The notes: generated by a model from the sequence alone, not told the origin. A stretch of DNA of 64,000 nucleotides from Candidatus Gaiellasilicea maunaloa (GCA_024330215.1 JANDLU010000007.1:1-64000), one strand, 5' to 3'. Shown: positions 7,239 to 15,511, counted from the stretch's first letter. Program-made: numbers and translations.

Positions 7239-8777
7239 TCACATCCGGTCGGGTGCGTCGACGCCGACGAGGTCGAGACTGCGGGCGAGCACCGTCTGCG
7301 TCGCCGTCACGAGGGCGAGCCGGAACGGCTCCGCCTCCGAGCCGAGCACCTTGTGCTCGTGGTAGAAGCGGTGGAAGTCGTCCGCGAGCTGGATCGCGTA
7401 GTTCGGGAGCGCGTGCGGGGCGCGGCGCTCGGTCGCCTCGGCGACGAGGGTGGGAAACTCCGCGAGCCGCTTGATCAGGTCGCGCTCCTCGACGGCGAGC
7501 TCGGCGGGCGGCTCGGCTTCCGAGGACAGGGCCGACACCGTCGACGCCTCGGCGTTGCGGAGGATGCTCGCGATCCGCGCGTGCGCGTACTGGACATAGT
7601 AGACGGGGTTCTTGCGGCTCTTCTCCGCGGCCAGGTCGACGTCGATCTCGATCGTCTGGTCGTGGTCGCGGTTGACGAGGTACCAGCGGGCGGCGTCGAC
7701 CCCGACCTCGTCGATCAGCTCGTCGAGCGTGACGAGGTCGCCCGCGCGCTTCGACATCTTCGTCGTCTCGCCGCCGCGGACGAGATGGACGAATTGGTAG
7801 AGCAGCACCTCGACGCGGCCGGGGTCGAAGCCGAGCATCCGGGCGATCGCCGCGTACCAGTTGCGCGTACCGTGGTGGTCGGCCCCGAGCACGTAGATCG
7901 CCCGGTCGAAGCGCCGGCCGAGCTTGTCTGCGAGATAAACGATGTCGGCGGCGCGGTAGGTCGGCAGGCCGCCCTTCTCCGCCGAGCGGATCACGACCTG
8001 ATCCTTGTCGTCCCCGTACGCACCCGAGCGGAGCCAGAGGGCGCCGTCCCGCTCATAGGTCTCGAGGCGTGGCAGGAACTCGGGAAGTCGCAGCTCGAGC
8101 TCGCTCTGGAGCGCCCAGGAGTCGAAGTGGATCCGGAAGCGCTCGAGCGAGGCCTCGATCCGGTGCAGCATCTCCGGGACCGGATCGCCCGGATCGGCGG
8201 CGAGCTCGGCGACGTAGGCGCCGCGGTAGCCGTCGTCGGGAGCCTCCTCCCCGCGCCGGGCCGCCTCGACGGAGGCGCGGAACCGCTCCATCTGGGTGCC
8301 GGCGTCGTTGTAGTAGTACTCGCGCTCGACCTCGTGCCCTGCGAAGGCGAGCAGGCGCGCGACGCAGTCGCCGTAGGCGCCGTTTCGGGCGGCGGAGACG
8401 ACGATCGGGCCGGTGGGATTGGCGGAGACGAGCTCCACCTGGACGCGTTCCGGGGTCGCCGCCGAGCCGCCGCCGTAGTGCTCGCCCGCAGCCAGGATCC
8501 CGGCGAGCGCGTCGCCGTACCAGGCCGGCTCGAGCCAGAGGTTGACGAAGCCGGGGCCGGCGACCTCGGCTCGCTCGACCGCAGGCAGCCCGAGCGCCTT
8601 CTCGACGAGCTCCTCGGCGATCGTCCGAGGCGGCTGCCGTCGCGCGCCAGCGAGCCGGAGCGCCACGTTCGTCGCGTAGTCGCCGTGCGAGGGATCGCCG
8701 GGTCGCTCGAGCGCGACCTCGGCACCGGCGGCGTCGGCGAGCGCTGCCTCGAGGACGCGAACCGCGTCAGCGGGCAA
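7239..8777 (-). CDS. argS: Arginyl-tRNA synthetase with altered HIGH motif
   Basis: The 512-residue protein is a class I arginyl-tRNA synthetase. It has an N-terminal additional domain ending FVNLWLEP, the catalytic block ELVSANPTGP near residue 115, TKMSKRAGD (KMSKS loop), and the C-terminal anticodon-binding helices (NPVYYVQYAHARI to the end). It is shorter than the usual 550-580 residues, mostly at the N-terminus. The residues after SANPTGP read IVVSAARNGAYGD, where the family normally has the HVGH form of the HIGH signature. The first codon overlaps the end of the upstream channel gene by 11 bases. Confidence 0.9.
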   Translation of the reverse strand: MPADAVRVLEAALADAAGAEVALERPGDPSHGDYATNVALRLAGARRQPPRTIAEELVEKALGLPAVERAEVAGPGFVNLWLEPAWYGDALAGILAAGEHYGGGSAATPERVQVELVSANPTGPIVVSAARNGAYGDCVARLLAFAGHEVEREYYYNDAGTQMERFRASVEAARRGEEAPDDGYRGAYVAELAADPGDPVPEMLHRIEASLERFRIHFDSWALQSELELRLPEFLPRLETYERDGALWLRSGAYGDDKDQVVIRSAEKGGLPTYRAADIVYLADKLGRRFDRAIYVLGADHHGTRNWYAAIARMLGFDPGRVEVLLYQFVHLVRGGETTKMSKRAGDLVTLDELIDEVGVDAARWYLVNRDHDQTIEIDVDLAAEKSRKNPVYYVQYAHARIASILRNAEASTVSALSSEAEPPAELAVEERDLIKRLAEFPTLVAEATERRAPHALPNYAIQLADDFHRFYHEHKVLGSEAEPFRLALVTATQTVLARSLDLVGVDAPDRM

Positions 8778-9786
8778 CGAGCTCCTCCGGGGCGAACAGC
8801 TCTTCGAGCTTGCGCAGCTCCTCGTTCGTGCCGACGCCGATCAGGACGTCGCCGGCCTCGAGGAGCGCGTCGGGCGAGGGCGTCGTGTCGAAGGTGCCGT
8901 CGCGCTTGCGCAGGGCGACGATGATCGCCCCGGTCTGGTCGCGGACGCGGAGCGTGCGGATCGAGCTCCCCGCCGCCTGGCACGAGGCCGGCACCTCGAT
9001 CTCCTCGAGATTGAACTCGGCGCCGCCGACGGTCGTGACCACGTCGAGGAAGGCGGCGACCTGCGGCTTCGCGATCAGGTTTGCCATCTGCAGTCCCGCG
9101 CTCGAGTACGGCTGTACGACCCGGTCGGCGCCGGCGAGCCGGAGCTTCTTCGCGGCGGAGTCGTCGGACGCGCGCGCGACCACGAGGAGCGTCGGGCAGA
9201 GCGCCTTCGCGGAGAGGGTGATGAAGAGGTTGATCTCGTCCGAATCGGCGGAGGCCACGAGCCCTCGCGCCCGGTCGATCCCGGCCCGCCGCAGGTCGGC
9301 GTCCTCGGTGCCGTCGCCGTGGACGACGAGCGAGCCGTCCGCGCCGGCAGCCTCGAGCGCGTCCGCGTTGACGTCGACGACGACATAGGGCATGCGGCTC
9401 CCACGCAGCTCGGAGGCGACGCGGCGCCCGACGCGACCGTAGCCGCAGATGATCGTGTGGTGGCGCAGGTTCTCGATCGTCCGTTTCCTCCTCCGCTCGC
9501 CATAGGCATCCAGCAGCACGCCGCGCGCGATCACCTCGACCAGCGTCGTCGCGACGTAGGCGAAGAGTGCCACGCTCGCGAGCACGAGCACTCCCGAGAA
9601 GATCGTCGCACCGGCACCGCCGGGATTGGCCGCGACGCCCGTGAGCGAGACCGTCAGGAGGGCGCGATAGGCGGCGTCGACCCAGCCGAGGTCCAGCGAG
9701 AAGCGAAAGACAGCGGTGGCGAGAACGACCAGACCGAGCAATGCGACGAGGGCGGCGCCGAAGCGGCGGACGCTGAAGCTCTCCAC
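8767..9786 (-). CDS. Two-helix channel-like protein with RCK (TrkA-N/TrkA-C) domains
   Basis: The 339-residue protein has two N-terminal membrane helices (about 8-30 and 60-85), then a TrkA-N Rossmann domain starting IICGYGRVGRRVASEL (residue 112), with D at the end of strand 2 (VVDVN) for NAD(H) binding. A TrkA-C domain follows at about 255-339. The layout is that of a prokaryotic K+ channel, but the pore loop reads LTVSLTGVAANPGG rather than TVGYGD, so selective K+ conduction is doubtful. GTG 9786 lies 6 bases after a TACGAT hexamer shared with the divergent gene. Confidence 0.8.
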   Translation of the reverse strand: MESFSVRRFGAALVALLGLVVLATAVFRFSLDLGWVDAAYRALLTVSLTGVAANPGGAGATIFSGVLVLASVALFAYVATTLVEVIARGVLLDAYGERRRKRTIENLRHHTIICGYGRVGRRVASELRGSRMPYVVVDVNADALEAAGADGSLVVHGDGTEDADLRRAGIDRARGLVASADSDEINLFITLSAKALCPTLLVVARASDDSAAKKLRLAGADRVVQPYSSAGLQMANLIAKPQVAAFLDVVTTVGGAEFNLEEIEVPASCQAAGSSIRTLRVRDQTGAIIVALRKRDGTFDTTPSPDALLEAGDVLIGVGTNEELRKLEELFAPEELVAR

Positions 9787-9803
9787 GGAGTTATCGTACG
9801 GGG
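9787..9803. promoter_or_regulatory. 17-base divergent promoter with superimposed -10 boxes
   Basis: Only 17 bases separate the start codons of the channel gene (GTG 9786, minus) and the DUF3467 gene (ATG 9804, plus). TATCGT (9792-9797, plus) and TACGAT (9793-9798, minus) overlap by 5 bases, each 6 bases from its start codon. There is no room for a leader or a Shine-Dalgarno site. Confidence 0.6.
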
Positions 9804-10100
9804 ATGGACGACGCCGCCCCCGAGCGCCAGCTCAACATCCAGATCGATCCGGATCACCTCGTGGGCGTCTACGCGAACTTCGCCAACATCTCCTTCTCGG
9901 AGTACGAGTTCACGGTCACGTTCGCGCGAATCGATCACGAGGCCGAGGAGGGCGACGTTCCCGGCGTCGTCGTGACGCGCGTGAACATGTCGGCGAAGTT
10001 CGCCAAGGAGCTGCTCGACGCGCTCCAGGACTCCTGGTCGAAGTACGCAACCGTCAAGGGGATCCAGGATCTCCCGGAGGCACCCCCGCGCGAGCCGTAG
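9804..10100 (+). CDS. DUF3467 protein
   Basis: The 98-residue protein fits DUF3467: VYANFANISFSEYEFTVTF at about 21-40, then VVVTRVNMSAKFAKELLDAL. The family's function is unknown; members are small soluble proteins of about 100 residues. It appears to be transcribed alone from a leaderless promoter. Its last 47 bases overlap the 3' end of the convergent M48 protease gene. Confidence 0.85.
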   Translation: MDDAAPERQLNIQIDPDHLVGVYANFANISFSEYEFTVTFARIDHEAEEGDVPGVVVTRVNMSAKFAKELLDALQDSWSKYATVKGIQDLPEAPPREP

Positions 10101-11280
10101 CGATGCGCTCGGCGAGGGTCGGGTGGGTGTCGCGCAGGAGGTGGAGGAGGAGCGGCGGGTCGGGATCGCTGAGGCTCGTGCGCGCGAAGCGCCGGTAGAG
10201 CGCCTCCGCAGCGCGACCGTCGCGCGTGAGCCGGAGCCCGACAGCGTCGGCCTCGGCCTCGTAGCGGCGCGAGATCGCGTTTGCGAGCGGCAGGGTCGCG
10301 AGCTGGAGCAGCAGGAGCACGAGCGCGACCCGCGGTAGCGCTGGCGGCTCGCGAAGTCGCGCGACCCGGCCGAGCAGCCACGCACCGGGCAGAGCGAGCA
10401 GCGCGAACCAGACGACGCCCTTCCAGGGATGGCGCCGCGCGACATGGCCGAGCTCGTGGGCGGCCGCAAAACGGACCTCGCCGCGGCCGACCTCAGGGGC
10501 GAGCAGCGTGTCCCAGAGGATCACACGCGTCGTCGGGCCGGCGCCGATCGCCTCTGCGTTGACCGCGCGCGTGCGCTCGCGGGCCTTCCGCACCTCCACT
10601 TCGACCTCCTCGAGACCGATCCGTGCGCCGAGCTGCTGGATCTGCGTCGCGAGCTGCCGATCCTGAAGCGGACGCAGCCGCGGCGCGAGCAGGCTCGGGT
10701 AGACGAGGACGTATGCGACGGCGAGCGCGACGAACGCCGCCCATAGCCCGAGCCACGCGCGGCGGCCGAGCAGACGACCCGCGGCGACGATCGCGAGTCC
10801 CGCGATCGCCGCGAGCGCCAGCTCCCCGAGCGTCGTCGACCAGGGGCCGGCCAGATAGCCGAGATAGCCGAGCTCGGACACGTCGTAGCGCCGACGCCAC
10901 CAGTGGACACCGAGTCGCACCGGCAGCTCGGCGAGCCACAGCGTCGCGAAGACGAGCGCGCCCATGAGCGCCGCACGGAAGAGGAGCGGCCCGGGGAGGC
11001 TCGGGGCCCGGCGGGCAAGCAGCCAGAGCGCGACGAGCTGAAGGCCGAGGCCGAGCACCCAGAGCGCCGCGAGCCCGTTCTCGTAGCGGGCGTTCCGGGA
11101 CAGCGTCTCGGCGTCGAAGAGCGAGGATGGCTCGAGGTCGGGCACCTCGAGGCTCGGGACGCTCGTCCGCCAGAGCAGAGCCGCAGCGACGAGCCAGGCG
11201 CCCGCTAGGGTGGCGCCGAAGACGTGAGGGAGCCCATGGTTCCCCCGCGAGCCCCCTCCTTCACGCCTACTCACAGACAT
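10054..11280 (-). CDS. M48-family membrane metalloprotease
   Basis: The frame encodes 408 residues with six or more membrane helices and the zinc motif HELGH near residue 280 (FAAAHELGHVARRHP), plus the downstream ligand region SRRYEAEADAVGLRL. This is the Ste24/HtpX-like M48 layout (CAAX prenyl protease type). Zinc-dependent membrane protein cleavage is expected. The first 22 residues (SRREGGGSRGNHG) come from a dispersed DNA repeat, so the true start is uncertain; no other ATG, GTG or TTG is available before the first helix. Confidence 0.85.
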   Translation of the reverse strand: MSVSRREGGGSRGNHGLPHVFGATLAGAWLVAAALLWRTSVPSLEVPDLEPSSLFDAETLSRNARYENGLAALWVLGLGLQLVALWLLARRAPSLPGPLLFRAALMGALVFATLWLAELPVRLGVHWWRRRYDVSELGYLGYLAGPWSTTLGELALAAIAGLAIVAAGRLLGRRAWLGLWAAFVALAVAYVLVYPSLLAPRLRPLQDRQLATQIQQLGARIGLEEVEVEVRKARERTRAVNAEAIGAGPTTRVILWDTLLAPEVGRGEVRFAAAHELGHVARRHPWKGVVWFALLALPGAWLLGRVARLREPPALPRVALVLLLLQLATLPLANAISRRYEAEADAVGLRLTRDGRAAEALYRRFARTSLSDPDPPLLLHLLRDTHPTLAERIATARAGVPPGDPGSP

Positions 11281-11319
11281 GCCGCGCCACGGCTGCAGCG
11301 GGCAAAGCCCACCTCCGCC
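11230..11319. repeat. Dispersed ~90-base repeat, copy 1
   Basis: Two conserved blocks flank a variable 27-base centre. Block 1 (11230-11263) matches 31 of 34 bases of the copy at 16571-16604. Block 2 (from 11291) shares GGCTGC, GGGCAAAGCCC and CTCCGCC with that copy. It lies at the 5' end of the M48 gene, and both copies point the same way relative to the downstream minus-strand gene. Confidence 0.75.
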
Positions 11320-11366
11320 GACCAGTTCGCGCCCCGCACGCGCGGCGCTGTAGGAATACGAGCCCG

Positions 11367-12101
11367 ATGCGTATTGCCGTCATCTCCGACATTCACGCAA
11401 ATCTGCACGCGCTCGAGGCGGTGCTAGCCGCGATCGATACCGAGAGGGCCGACGAGCTCTGGTGCCTGGGCGACCTCGTCGGCTACGGGCCGAAGCCGAA
11501 CGAGTGCGTCGCGCTCGTCCGCGAGCGGGCGTCGACGTGTCTCGTCGGCAACCACGATCTCGCTGTACTCGAGCAGCTCGAGCTCGAGCTGTTCACGGAC
11601 GAGGCCGCTGCTGCCGCGGCCTGGTCGAGAGGGGTGCTCGAGCCGGACGCCGCCGCCTTCCTGGGGTCGCTCGCTCCCGCTGGCCGACGCGAGGGCGTCG
11701 CGCTCGCGCACGGCAGTCCCCGCGACCCCGTCTGGGAGTACGTGCTGTCCGCCGCCGCAGGCGAGGCCGCGCTTGCGGCAACCGCCGAGCCGCTCGTGCT
11801 CGTCGGTCACAGCCACGTCGCGCTCGCGCTCGGCTCTGCCGAGGACGGAGTCGTCGCCGGCGGCAAGGCGCCGGCCGGAACCGCGGTCGCGCTCGGCGCC
11901 GGTCGCAGGCACGTCCTCAACCCTGGCTCGGTCGGCCAGCCCCGCGACGGCGATCCTCGGGCGGCGTGGATCGTGATTGACGGCGACTCCGGCTGGGCAA
12001 CCTTCTGCCGGACCGACTACCCGATCGAGTCGACGCAGTCCGAGATGCGCGCGCTGCCCCTTCCCGAGGTGCTCGCGGAGCGACTCGCCCATGGCGTCTG
12101 A
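11367..12101 (+). CDS. Metallophosphoesterase, YfcE/calcineurin-like
   Basis: The 244-residue protein carries the metallophosphoesterase signature: MRIAVISDIHANLHAL (metal Asp and His), CLGDLVGYGP, LVGNHDLA, AHGSPRDP, and VGHSHV near 155. It is a di-metal phosphodiesterase or phosphatase of the YfcE-like group; the substrate is unknown. ATG 11367 is chosen because homology starts there. The next gene starts 25 bases downstream, so they may share a transcript. Confidence 0.9.
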   Translation: MRIAVISDIHANLHALEAVLAAIDTERADELWCLGDLVGYGPKPNECVALVRERASTCLVGNHDLAVLEQLELELFTDEAAAAAAWSRGVLEPDAAAFLGSLAPAGRREGVALAHGSPRDPVWEYVLSAAAGEAALAATAEPLVLVGHSHVALALGSAEDGVVAGGKAPAGTAVALGAGRRHVLNPGSVGQPRDGDPRAAWIVIDGDSGWATFCRTDYPIESTQSEMRALPLPEVLAERLAHGV

Positions 12102-12126
12102 CCCGACGAATCGACGAAGGAGAAAG

Positions 12127-12615
12127 ATGGCAGAGCTGACGAACCTGGAGACGAAGCTCGGCGAGGTGATCGGGCTGGCGATGGCCGCGCAGGTCGCGAT
12201 CGACCGGATCGCGAAGCTGGAGCCGCCGCAGGATCTCGCGAGGCAGATGAAGCAGATGCGCAGCGAGGCCGCCGCGGCCGAGAAGGCCGGCACGCAGCTC
12301 GCCGGTACGTTCGACGGCAAGAAGAGCAAGATCCTGGCCGAGGCGCGCACGGTCAAGAAGAAGGGCGGCGAGATGCTGAAGACCTACCTCGACCGCGACT
12401 CGGACATCCTCGACGGGATGGAGTTCATGACGATGGCCGAGGCCGGGGAGGTCGGTCATTGGGCCGTGCTCGAGCAGATGAACAAGACCGCGAGGCACCC
12501 CGGCGTCCGCGAGCTCGTGAAGGTGCAGCTGCCGATCCAGAAGCGTCATCTGAAGGACGTCTCCGCTGCGAGCGTCATGCTCGCGGCCAAGGAGGATCCG
12601 AACGCCGAGGCGTAG
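12127..12615 (+). CDS. Helical protein of unknown function
   Basis: The 162-residue product is almost entirely helical by composition. It has a lysine/alanine-rich middle (MRSEAAAAEKAGTQLAGTF, VKKKGGEMLKTYLDRDSD) and an EFMTMAEAGEVGHWAVLEQM stretch with Glu and His spacing reminiscent of ferritin-like four-helix bundles. I do not recognise a named family. The ATG follows GAAGGAG with good spacing. It lies just after the phosphoesterase and before a strong hairpin. Confidence 0.7.
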   Translation: MAELTNLETKLGEVIGLAMAAQVAIDRIAKLEPPQDLARQMKQMRSEAAAAEKAGTQLAGTFDGKKSKILAEARTVKKKGGEMLKTYLDRDSDILDGMEFMTMAEAGEVGHWAVLEQMNKTARHPGVRELVKVQLPIQKRHLKDVSAASVMLAAKEDPNAEA

Positions 12616-12624
12616 TCGGCCGGC

Positions 12625-12658
12625 GCTCCCGCTCGGGCACGACAGCTCGGGCGGGAGC
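12625..12658. terminator. Hairpin between convergent genes
   Basis: GCTCCCGC (12625-12632) pairs with GCGGGAGC (12651-12658). CTCGGG and its neighbours add inner pairing. It sits between convergent genes and touches the sigma-factor stop codon. There is no U tract, so any termination would be atypical; it could work in both directions. Confidence 0.5.
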
Positions 12659-13272
12659 TAGGCCTCTGCGAGCGCCGCAACCGCGGCGGGCTTCTCTGCG
12701 GTGCCCGAGCCCGTGTCGGCGCCGTAGGTGATGCCTTCGCGGCCGAGCGCGAGCTGGACCTCCTCGCGCGCCTTGTAGATCCGCCACTTCACCGTCGCGA
12801 GCGTGATCTCGAGCGAGTCGGCGATCTCGGTGTAGGAGAGGCCGACGATGTCGCGCAGGAGGAGCGCCATCTTCAGGTCGACGTTCAGGTGCTCGACGGC
12901 ACGCCAGACGGCGTCGATCGCCTCGATCCGCTCGAACGGCGCGTCGACGACCTCGAGCGGCGGGATGTCCTCGAGGTTGGCGACGGCGCGCGGCCGCCGC
13001 TCGAGGGCGCGCAGCTCGTCGAGCACGCGGTTCTTCGTCACCTGGAAGAGCCACGTGGTGAAGCGGCAGCGGAGCGAGAAGCTCGGCAGTCCCTGGTAGA
13101 CACGGAGAAAGACCTCTTGGGTCAGGTCCTCCGCCAGCGAGCGGTCGCCCACGAGCCGCAACACGTAGTTGAAGACGGGAAGCTCGTAGGCGCGCACGAT
13201 GAGCGTAAAGGCACGCTCATCGCCTCGCTGCGCCTTCCGCAAGACGCCGAGATCGGGCTGTGGCAGCGACAA
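12658..13272 (-). CDS. ECF-type RNA polymerase sigma factor
   Basis: The 204-residue protein has sigma region 2 (DLTQEVFLRVYQGLPSF, then FTTWLFQVTKNRVLDELR) at about 20-90 and region 4 (LLRDIVGLSYTEIADSLEI, TVKWRIYKAREEVQ) at about 120-175. A 25-residue alanine-rich tail follows. No anti-sigma gene is adjacent, so its control is unclear. TTG 13272 lies 9 bases after TATACT (13282-13287), the best -10 box in the window, suggesting leaderless transcription from a housekeeping-type promoter. Confidence 0.9.
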   Translation of the reverse strand: MSLPQPDLGVLRKAQRGDERAFTLIVRAYELPVFNYVLRLVGDRSLAEDLTQEVFLRVYQGLPSFSLRCRFTTWLFQVTKNRVLDELRALERRPRAVANLEDIPPLEVVDAPFERIEAIDAVWRAVEHLNVDLKMALLLRDIVGLSYTEIADSLEITLATVKWRIYKAREEVQLALGREGITYGADTGSGTAEKPAAVAALAEA

Positions 13273-13296
13273 GTGGGCCGGAGTATAGCGCCGGTT

Positions 13297-14793
13297 TCAC
13301 CGGCTGGAAGCTTTCGGGTCCGTGCGCTCCGAGAGGTCGCCCCCGGTCATCTCCGCGGGCGGCTCCAGTCCGAGGAGACGCAGGGCCGTCGGCGCGAGAT
13401 CGGCGAGGCCGCCGCCGGGCGCGAGTCTCGCGTCCATCGACGTGAGGACGAGCGGAACCGGGTTCGTCGTGTGCGCCGTCTGGGGGCTGATCCCATCCGG
13501 CTCGAGCATCTGCTCTGCGTTGCCGTGGTCGGCGGTGACGAGGCAGACACCACCGGTCGCGTGCGTCGCCTCGACGACGACACCGAGGCATTCGTCGGTG
13601 ACTTCGACCGCCTCGACGACGGCCGGGATCGAGCCGGTGTGGCCGACCATGTCCGGGTTCGCGAAGTTGACCACGGCGAAGCGGTAGCCGTTCACGATCT
13701 CAGCGGCGAAGCGCTGCGCGACCTCGCGGGCGGACATCTCAGGCTTGTGGTCGTAGCTCGGGACGTCGCGGGGGGAGGGGACGAGGATGCGGGTCTCTCC
13801 CTTCCACTCCTGCTCGACACCGCCGTTGAAGAAGTAGGTGACGTGCGCGTACTTCTCGGTCTCGGCAGCGTGGAGCTGGCGAGCTCCCTGGTTTGAGAGC
13901 GTCTCCGCGAGCGTGTTCGGCACCCGCAGGTCGCCGAACGCGACGGGCACGTCGAGCTCCTCGCCGTAGCTCGTCATCGTCGTCAGGTCGAAGCCGGCGG
14001 CGACGAGCTTCCGGGAGAGCTGGCGCCCGCGGTCGGGACGGAAGTTGAAGAAGATCGCCGCGTCCTTCTGGGTCAGCCGCGGGCGACCCGAGAGGACGAT
14101 CGGCTCGACGAACTCGTCCGTGAGCCCGGTGTCGTAGCTCGCCTGGGCGGCGACGATCGGGTCGCTCGCACGCTGTCCCTCGCCCGCGACGATGGCGGCG
14201 AGGGCGCGCTCGGTCCGATCCCACCGCTTGTCGCGATCCATCGCGTAGTAGCGGCCGACGATCGTCGCGATCCGCTCGGGCGGCAGCGTGGCGAGATCGG
14301 CGACCGCCGAGGTGGGCGAGACGTCGCGACCGTCGGTGAAGGCGTGGATCCAGGTCCGTTCCTCCATCCCGAGCCGCCGCGCAAGCTCGAGCAGCGCGCG
14401 CAGATGCTCGAGGTGGGAGTGGACCCCTCCGGTCGAGACGAGCCCGAGCAGGTGGATGTCGCCGCCGCGCGCACGAGCCCGCTCGAAAGCGGCGACGAGT
14501 GCCTCGTTCTCGAAGAGCGAGCCGTCGCGCACCGCCTGGTTCACGCGCATCAGATCCTGGAAGAGGATCCGCCCGGAGCCGATCGTGAGATGACCGACCT
14601 CCGAGTTTCCCATCTGGCCGGGCGGGAGCCCGACGACTTCGCCGGATGCGACGAGGGTCGTGTGCGGGTACTCCCGCCAGAGTCGGTCGAAGACGGGCGT
14701 ATCGGCGAGCTCGACCGCGTTGCCGGGGCCGGGCGATGCACAGCCCCAGCCGTCGAGCACGATCAGCGTTACGAGGGGGAAGCGGCCCGGCAA
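13297..14793 (-). CDS. gpmI: 2,3-bisphosphoglycerate-independent phosphoglycerate mutase
   Basis: The 498-residue enzyme matches iPGM: LIVLDGWG at the N-terminus, the phosphoserine site GQMGNSEVGHLTIGSGR near residue 60, FRPDRGRQL in the transferase domain, and VTADHGNAEQM near the end. It interconverts 3- and 2-phosphoglycerate and needs Mn2+. It overlaps tpiA by 25 bases as the last gene of the gapA-pgk-tpiA-gpmI operon. The ECF sigma gene downstream has its own promoter inside the 24-base gap. Confidence 0.95.
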   Translation of the reverse strand: MPGRFPLVTLIVLDGWGCASPGPGNAVELADTPVFDRLWREYPHTTLVASGEVVGLPPGQMGNSEVGHLTIGSGRILFQDLMRVNQAVRDGSLFENEALVAAFERARARGGDIHLLGLVSTGGVHSHLEHLRALLELARRLGMEERTWIHAFTDGRDVSPTSAVADLATLPPERIATIVGRYYAMDRDKRWDRTERALAAIVAGEGQRASDPIVAAQASYDTGLTDEFVEPIVLSGRPRLTQKDAAIFFNFRPDRGRQLSRKLVAAGFDLTTMTSYGEELDVPVAFGDLRVPNTLAETLSNQGARQLHAAETEKYAHVTYFFNGGVEQEWKGETRILVPSPRDVPSYDHKPEMSAREVAQRFAAEIVNGYRFAVVNFANPDMVGHTGSIPAVVEAVEVTDECLGVVVEATHATGGVCLVTADHGNAEQMLEPDGISPQTAHTTNPVPLVLTSMDARLAPGGGLADLAPTALRLLGLEPPAEMTGGDLSERTDPKASSR

Positions 14794-15461
14794 ATCGCTG
14801 CGAAGGAGTCGGGATCGAGCGAGGCACCGCCGACGAGAGCGCCGTCGATCGAGGGTTGATCGAGTAGCTCGGCCGCGTTCTCGGGCTTGACGGAGCCGCC
14901 GTAGAGCACCGGCCGGTCGGTCAGCCCCTTGATGAACCGATGCGCCTCCTCCGCCTGCTCCGGGGTCGCGGTCTTGCCGGTGCCGATTGCCCAGACGGGC
15001 TCGTAGGCGATCACGAGCTTCTCGTACTCCCCGGCGGCGAACGCGATCGCCTCCACCTGGATCTTGAGCACGAGCTCCGTGTCGCCGGACTCGCGCTGCT
15101 CAAGGGTCTCGCCGGCGCAGGCGATCACACCGAGGCCGGACTCGAGCGCCGAACGGGTGCGGCGCGCCACCATCTCGTCCGTCTCGCCGAAGAGCTGTCG
15201 CCGCTCGGAATGACCGACGAGCGCGCCCTGGACCCCGAGCTCGAGCAGCATCTCGGGCGAGATCTCGCCCGTGTACGCGCCGCTCCCCTCCCAGTGGACG
15301 TTCTGTGCGTAGATCGTGTGCGGACCGGTGAGCGCGGCCTCGAGCGAGACGAACGGCGGACAGAGGACGACCTCGACGCCCTCGGGCGGTTGGAAGGAGT
15401 CGACGAACGCGCGCGTCTCCTGCGGCCCCTTGAACATCTTCCAGTTGCCGGCGATCAGCAT
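14769..15461 (-). CDS. tpiA: Triosephosphate isomerase
   Basis: The 230-residue protein has N-W-K-M at the N-terminus (catalytic Lys), VGHSERR (catalytic His), AYEPVWAIGTGKTA (catalytic Glu and loop 6), and the phosphate loop YGGSVKPENA. It is about 20 residues shorter than typical enzymes, with the losses in surface loops. ATG 15461 is set by homology. It lies 41 bases after pgk, and this gap holds a palindromic repeat. Confidence 0.95.
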   Translation of the reverse strand: MLIAGNWKMFKGPQETRAFVDSFQPPEGVEVVLCPPFVSLEAALTGPHTIYAQNVHWEGSGAYTGEISPEMLLELGVQGALVGHSERRQLFGETDEMVARRTRSALESGLGVIACAGETLEQRESGDTELVLKIQVEAIAFAAGEYEKLVIAYEPVWAIGTGKTATPEQAEEAHRFIKGLTDRPVLYGGSVKPENAAELLDQPSIDGALVGGASLDPDSFAAICRAASPS

Positions 15462-15485
15462 GGCGATCCGCCCGCGCCGGGTTGC

Positions 15486-15511
15486 GTGATGGAGGTGTAC
15501 ACCTACATCAC
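15486..15511. repeat. 26-base palindromic repeat, copy 1
   Basis: Two 13-base arms, GTGATGKAGGTGT and its complement, match at 12 of 13 positions around a central GTAC. The element covers the pgk stop codon and the pgk-tpiA gap. Related copies are at 25915-25938 and 54457-54477 (21 identical bases, inverted). It could be a protein-binding site or a REP-like palindrome. Confidence 0.65.

Noticed and set aside
11977-12126. An N-terminal extension of the helical protein at 12127
   Set aside because: The added residues are Arg/Ser-rich shadow of the phosphoesterase gene, and GAAGGAG precedes ATG 12127.
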